A stretch of 6,342 nt of DNA, taken from positions 1 through 6,342 of the forward strand of contig JAPUIP010000294.1 in NCBI GenBank assembly GCA_027296925.1. The letters run 5' to 3'. The position numbers and the translations under genes are program-made. The notes under the pieces were generated by a model. It ran no database searches and had not been told where the DNA came from. It was given only the letters and a program-made list of their open reading frames with translations. This document shows positions 4,943 through 6,342 of the stretch, one piece after another (the stretch's first letter is position 1; each line of letters starts with the position of its first letter). The stretch is from Candidatus Poribacteria bacterium. Its GTDB lineage: Bacteria > Poribacteria > WGA-4E > PCPOR2b.

Positions 4943-6342
4943 ACATGACAACGCACCCGGGCTATCGGAATTGAGCTACCGTGTCGGGAAACACCCGGAC
5001 TTCTTTCGCCGAATGCTTACCCGGCTGCGGACCCAGGAAGCGCCTAGCGGCAAGCGACCTCTCGCAGCGCTCACGGGCGCCGATACAACCGACCCGACGA
5101 TTGCTTTCCTCGACGCCTGGGCAACGGTCGCCGATGTGCTGACTTTCTATCAGGAACGCATCGCTAACGAAGGCTATCTGCGCACGGCAACCTCGCGCCG
5201 GTCAGTGCTGGAAATGACTCGCGCCATCGGCTACGAACTCCAACCGGGCCTTGCGGCGAGCACATATTTGGCGTTCACCGTTGAGGACGCCGTTGATGCG
5301 ACAGCCGTGGTCACAGTACCGAAAGGGACACAGGTACAGAGCATTCCGCAGGAGACCGGGCAAATGCCTCAGACCTTCGAGACCAGCGAGGAACTCACCG
5401 CACGTGCGGAGTGGAATGCGCTCACGCCTCAATTGACGCGAGCACAGGGGGTAACGATAGAGTCTGACGGCGAGAATGCGGCGTTACTCAAAGGAACAGA
5501 TACGCAACTCCAGACCGCCGACGCCGTCCTGCTCGTCGATCCAGAGAATTCGGCAAATTGGCACTTTGGGGTCATCCAGACTGTTGAGGCGCATCTTGCG
5601 GATGATTACACACGCGTCACGTGGCAAAAGACGGCGGAAAGTGCATCGAATGTTGCGTTATCCAACCCAACGATTATCGCTCTCAGACAACGGGCGTCGC
5701 TCTTTGGATATAACGCTCCGGATTGGCGCACGATGCCGACAGACATTAAGAACGCATACGGCGAAACTGAAACGGACGAGGGAACTGAAACGGACGACGG
5801 AACTGCTCGGACCAACTGGGCCAATTTTCAGATGCAAGGCATTATCGAAAACAACGTCCGGATTGGCAATCTGATCGATCTCGATAGGACTTATCCTGAA
5901 ATCATGCCTGGCGGTTGGCTAGTGCTGGTAAGTGGTGAAGTCGTCAAGCCCTTAGGGACAAGGGCAGTCTCGACCATTTCACGCGCCGATTTTACGCTGA
6001 CAGCACAGGTCACAAGAATTGAACCTGAATCTGAAGATGATCTATGTAGCTTCGGCCTTCGCGAAACCGCCGTTTTTGTGCAAAGCGAAGAATTGCCGTC
6101 CATCGAACCGTCAGAACTTCCTGACGAACACATCCCGATTAGCGATCCAGTGGGTGGAGACACCGTCGTGCTAGACCAGGTAGTACCAGAGCTTCCGTCG
6201 GCACATCCCCTCATTTTCACTGGCACTGCTGTTGCCTCTGGCGAGACGGTCAGCGAGGTTGCCTTTGTCTCAGGTGCGTCCGACGACACGGAACGCGCAA
6301 CCATCACGCTTCGTGAGCCGTTGGAGAACAGCTATGATCGAC
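4923..6342 (+). CDS. Second baseplate J-like wedge protein (Afp12-like), 3' end missing
   Basis: The frame is open from ATG 4923 to the right edge, 473 complete codons with no stop. An in-frame TGA at 4917-4919 rules out an earlier start. Residues 15-34 (LSELSYRVGKHPDFFRRMLT) and 70-104 (ADVLTFYQERIANEGYLRTA, then RRSVLEMTRAIGY) match the opening helical block of long J-like baseplate proteins. The block RQRASLFGYNAPDWRTMP followed by NWANFQM, then LDRTYPEIMPGGWLVL, is also typical of this group. The J core with the FGDG-type motif should lie downstream, outside the window. It is a paralogue of the upstream gene without that gene's 165-residue N-terminal domain. In Afp/PVC-like systems two such proteins together build the wedge and reach toward the fibres. 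Odd points are the poorly spaced ribosome binding site and an acidic tandem repeat at residues 281-294. Confidence 0.92.
   Translation, partial: MNTSPPKHDNAPGLSELSYRVGKHPDFFRRMLTRLRTQEAPSGKRPLAALTGADTTDPTIAFLDAWATVADVLTFYQERIANEGYLRTATSRRSVLEMTRAIGYELQPGLAASTYLAFTVEDAVDATAVVTVPKGTQVQSIPQETGQMPQTFETSEELTARAEWNALTPQLTRAQGVTIESDGENAALLKGTDTQLQTADAVLLVDPENSANWHFGVIQTVEAHLADDYTRVTWQKTAESASNVALSNPTIIALRQRASLFGYNAPDWRTMPTDIKNAYGETETDEGTETDDGTARTNWANFQMQGIIENNVRIGNLIDLDRTYPEIMPGGWLVLVSGEVVKPLGTRAVSTISRADFTLTAQVTRIEPESEDDLCSFGLRETAVFVQSEELPSIEPSELPDEHIPISDPVGGDTVVLDQVVPELPSAHPLIFTGTAVASGETVSEVAFVSGASDDTERATITLREPLENSYDR
5763..5805 (+). repeat. 18-bp in-frame tandem repeat encoding an acidic Thr/Glu/Asp loop
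   Basis: Two adjacent 18-base units (5763-5780 and 5781-5798) differ at only two positions, and a 7-base start of a third unit follows (5799-5805). They encode ETETDE, GTETDD, GT in the second J-like protein, between the FGYNAPDW block and the NWANF block. This is a loop of variable length in the family as I remember it, so it looks like a recent in-frame expansion in a surface loop. Confidence 0.8.

Noticed and set aside
5476..5874. Plus-strand Arg-rich open frame of 132 codons
   Set aside because: It is an alternate frame of the second J-like gene with low complexity and no start signal. The main frame is open throughout.
5891..6307. Minus-strand open frame of 138 codons, Ser/Thr-rich
   Set aside because: It is antisense to the second J-like gene, which continues in frame with typical family sequence. 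Its composition reflects the complement of that gene.

Overview
The window is a single, tightly packed, plus-strand block of six genes. Together they encode the central spike and baseplate of a phage-tail-like contractile injection system (extracellular CIS, of the Afp/PVC/MAC-like class). The genes in order are: a phage late control protein D / gp27-like hub (5' end missing, 1-1004); a phage baseplate assembly protein V / gp5-like spike (1046-1639); a small PAAR-like spike tip (1639-1956); a GPW/gp25 baseplate wedge protein (2013-2378); a large baseplate J-like wedge protein (2375-4870); and a second, paralogous J-like protein that runs off the right edge (4923-6342). Calls rest on recognisable family motifs in the translations, not on database searches.

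The layout is operon-like. Gaps are 41, 56 and 52 bases, and two junctions overlap: TGATG or ATGATG at 1636-1641 and ATGA at 2375-2378. Purine-rich ribosome binding sites precede all five visible starts. No promoter, classical terminator, tRNA, rRNA, CRISPR array, transposase or minus-strand gene could be supported. The only non-coding structures seen are two hairpins in intergenic gaps, at 1976-1995 and 4874-4912. The second overlaps the ribosome binding site of the last gene.

The proteins would work as one machine. The D-like protein would form the trimeric hub that adapts tube to spike. The V-like protein would form the OB-fold collar and beta-helical needle, and the PAAR-like protein would cap its tip. 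The gp25 protein and the two J-like proteins would build the wedges that link the hub to sheath and fibres. Sheath, tube, LysM, AAA+ ATPase, fibre and effector genes are expected outside the window, and none is seen here.

The host is a bacterium (an archaeon is less likely) with moderate GC and Shine-Dalgarno-led genes. The separate D and V genes and the pair of long J-like proteins resemble loci I know from Chloroflexota, Cyanobacteria, Actinomycetota and some Deltaproteobacteria-type genomes. The sequence alone does not fix the phylum. The system type is known; the points worth a second look are local: an acidic 18-bp tandem repeat in the second J gene, the structured leader and short overlapping ORF before that gene, and the hairpin before the gp25 gene.
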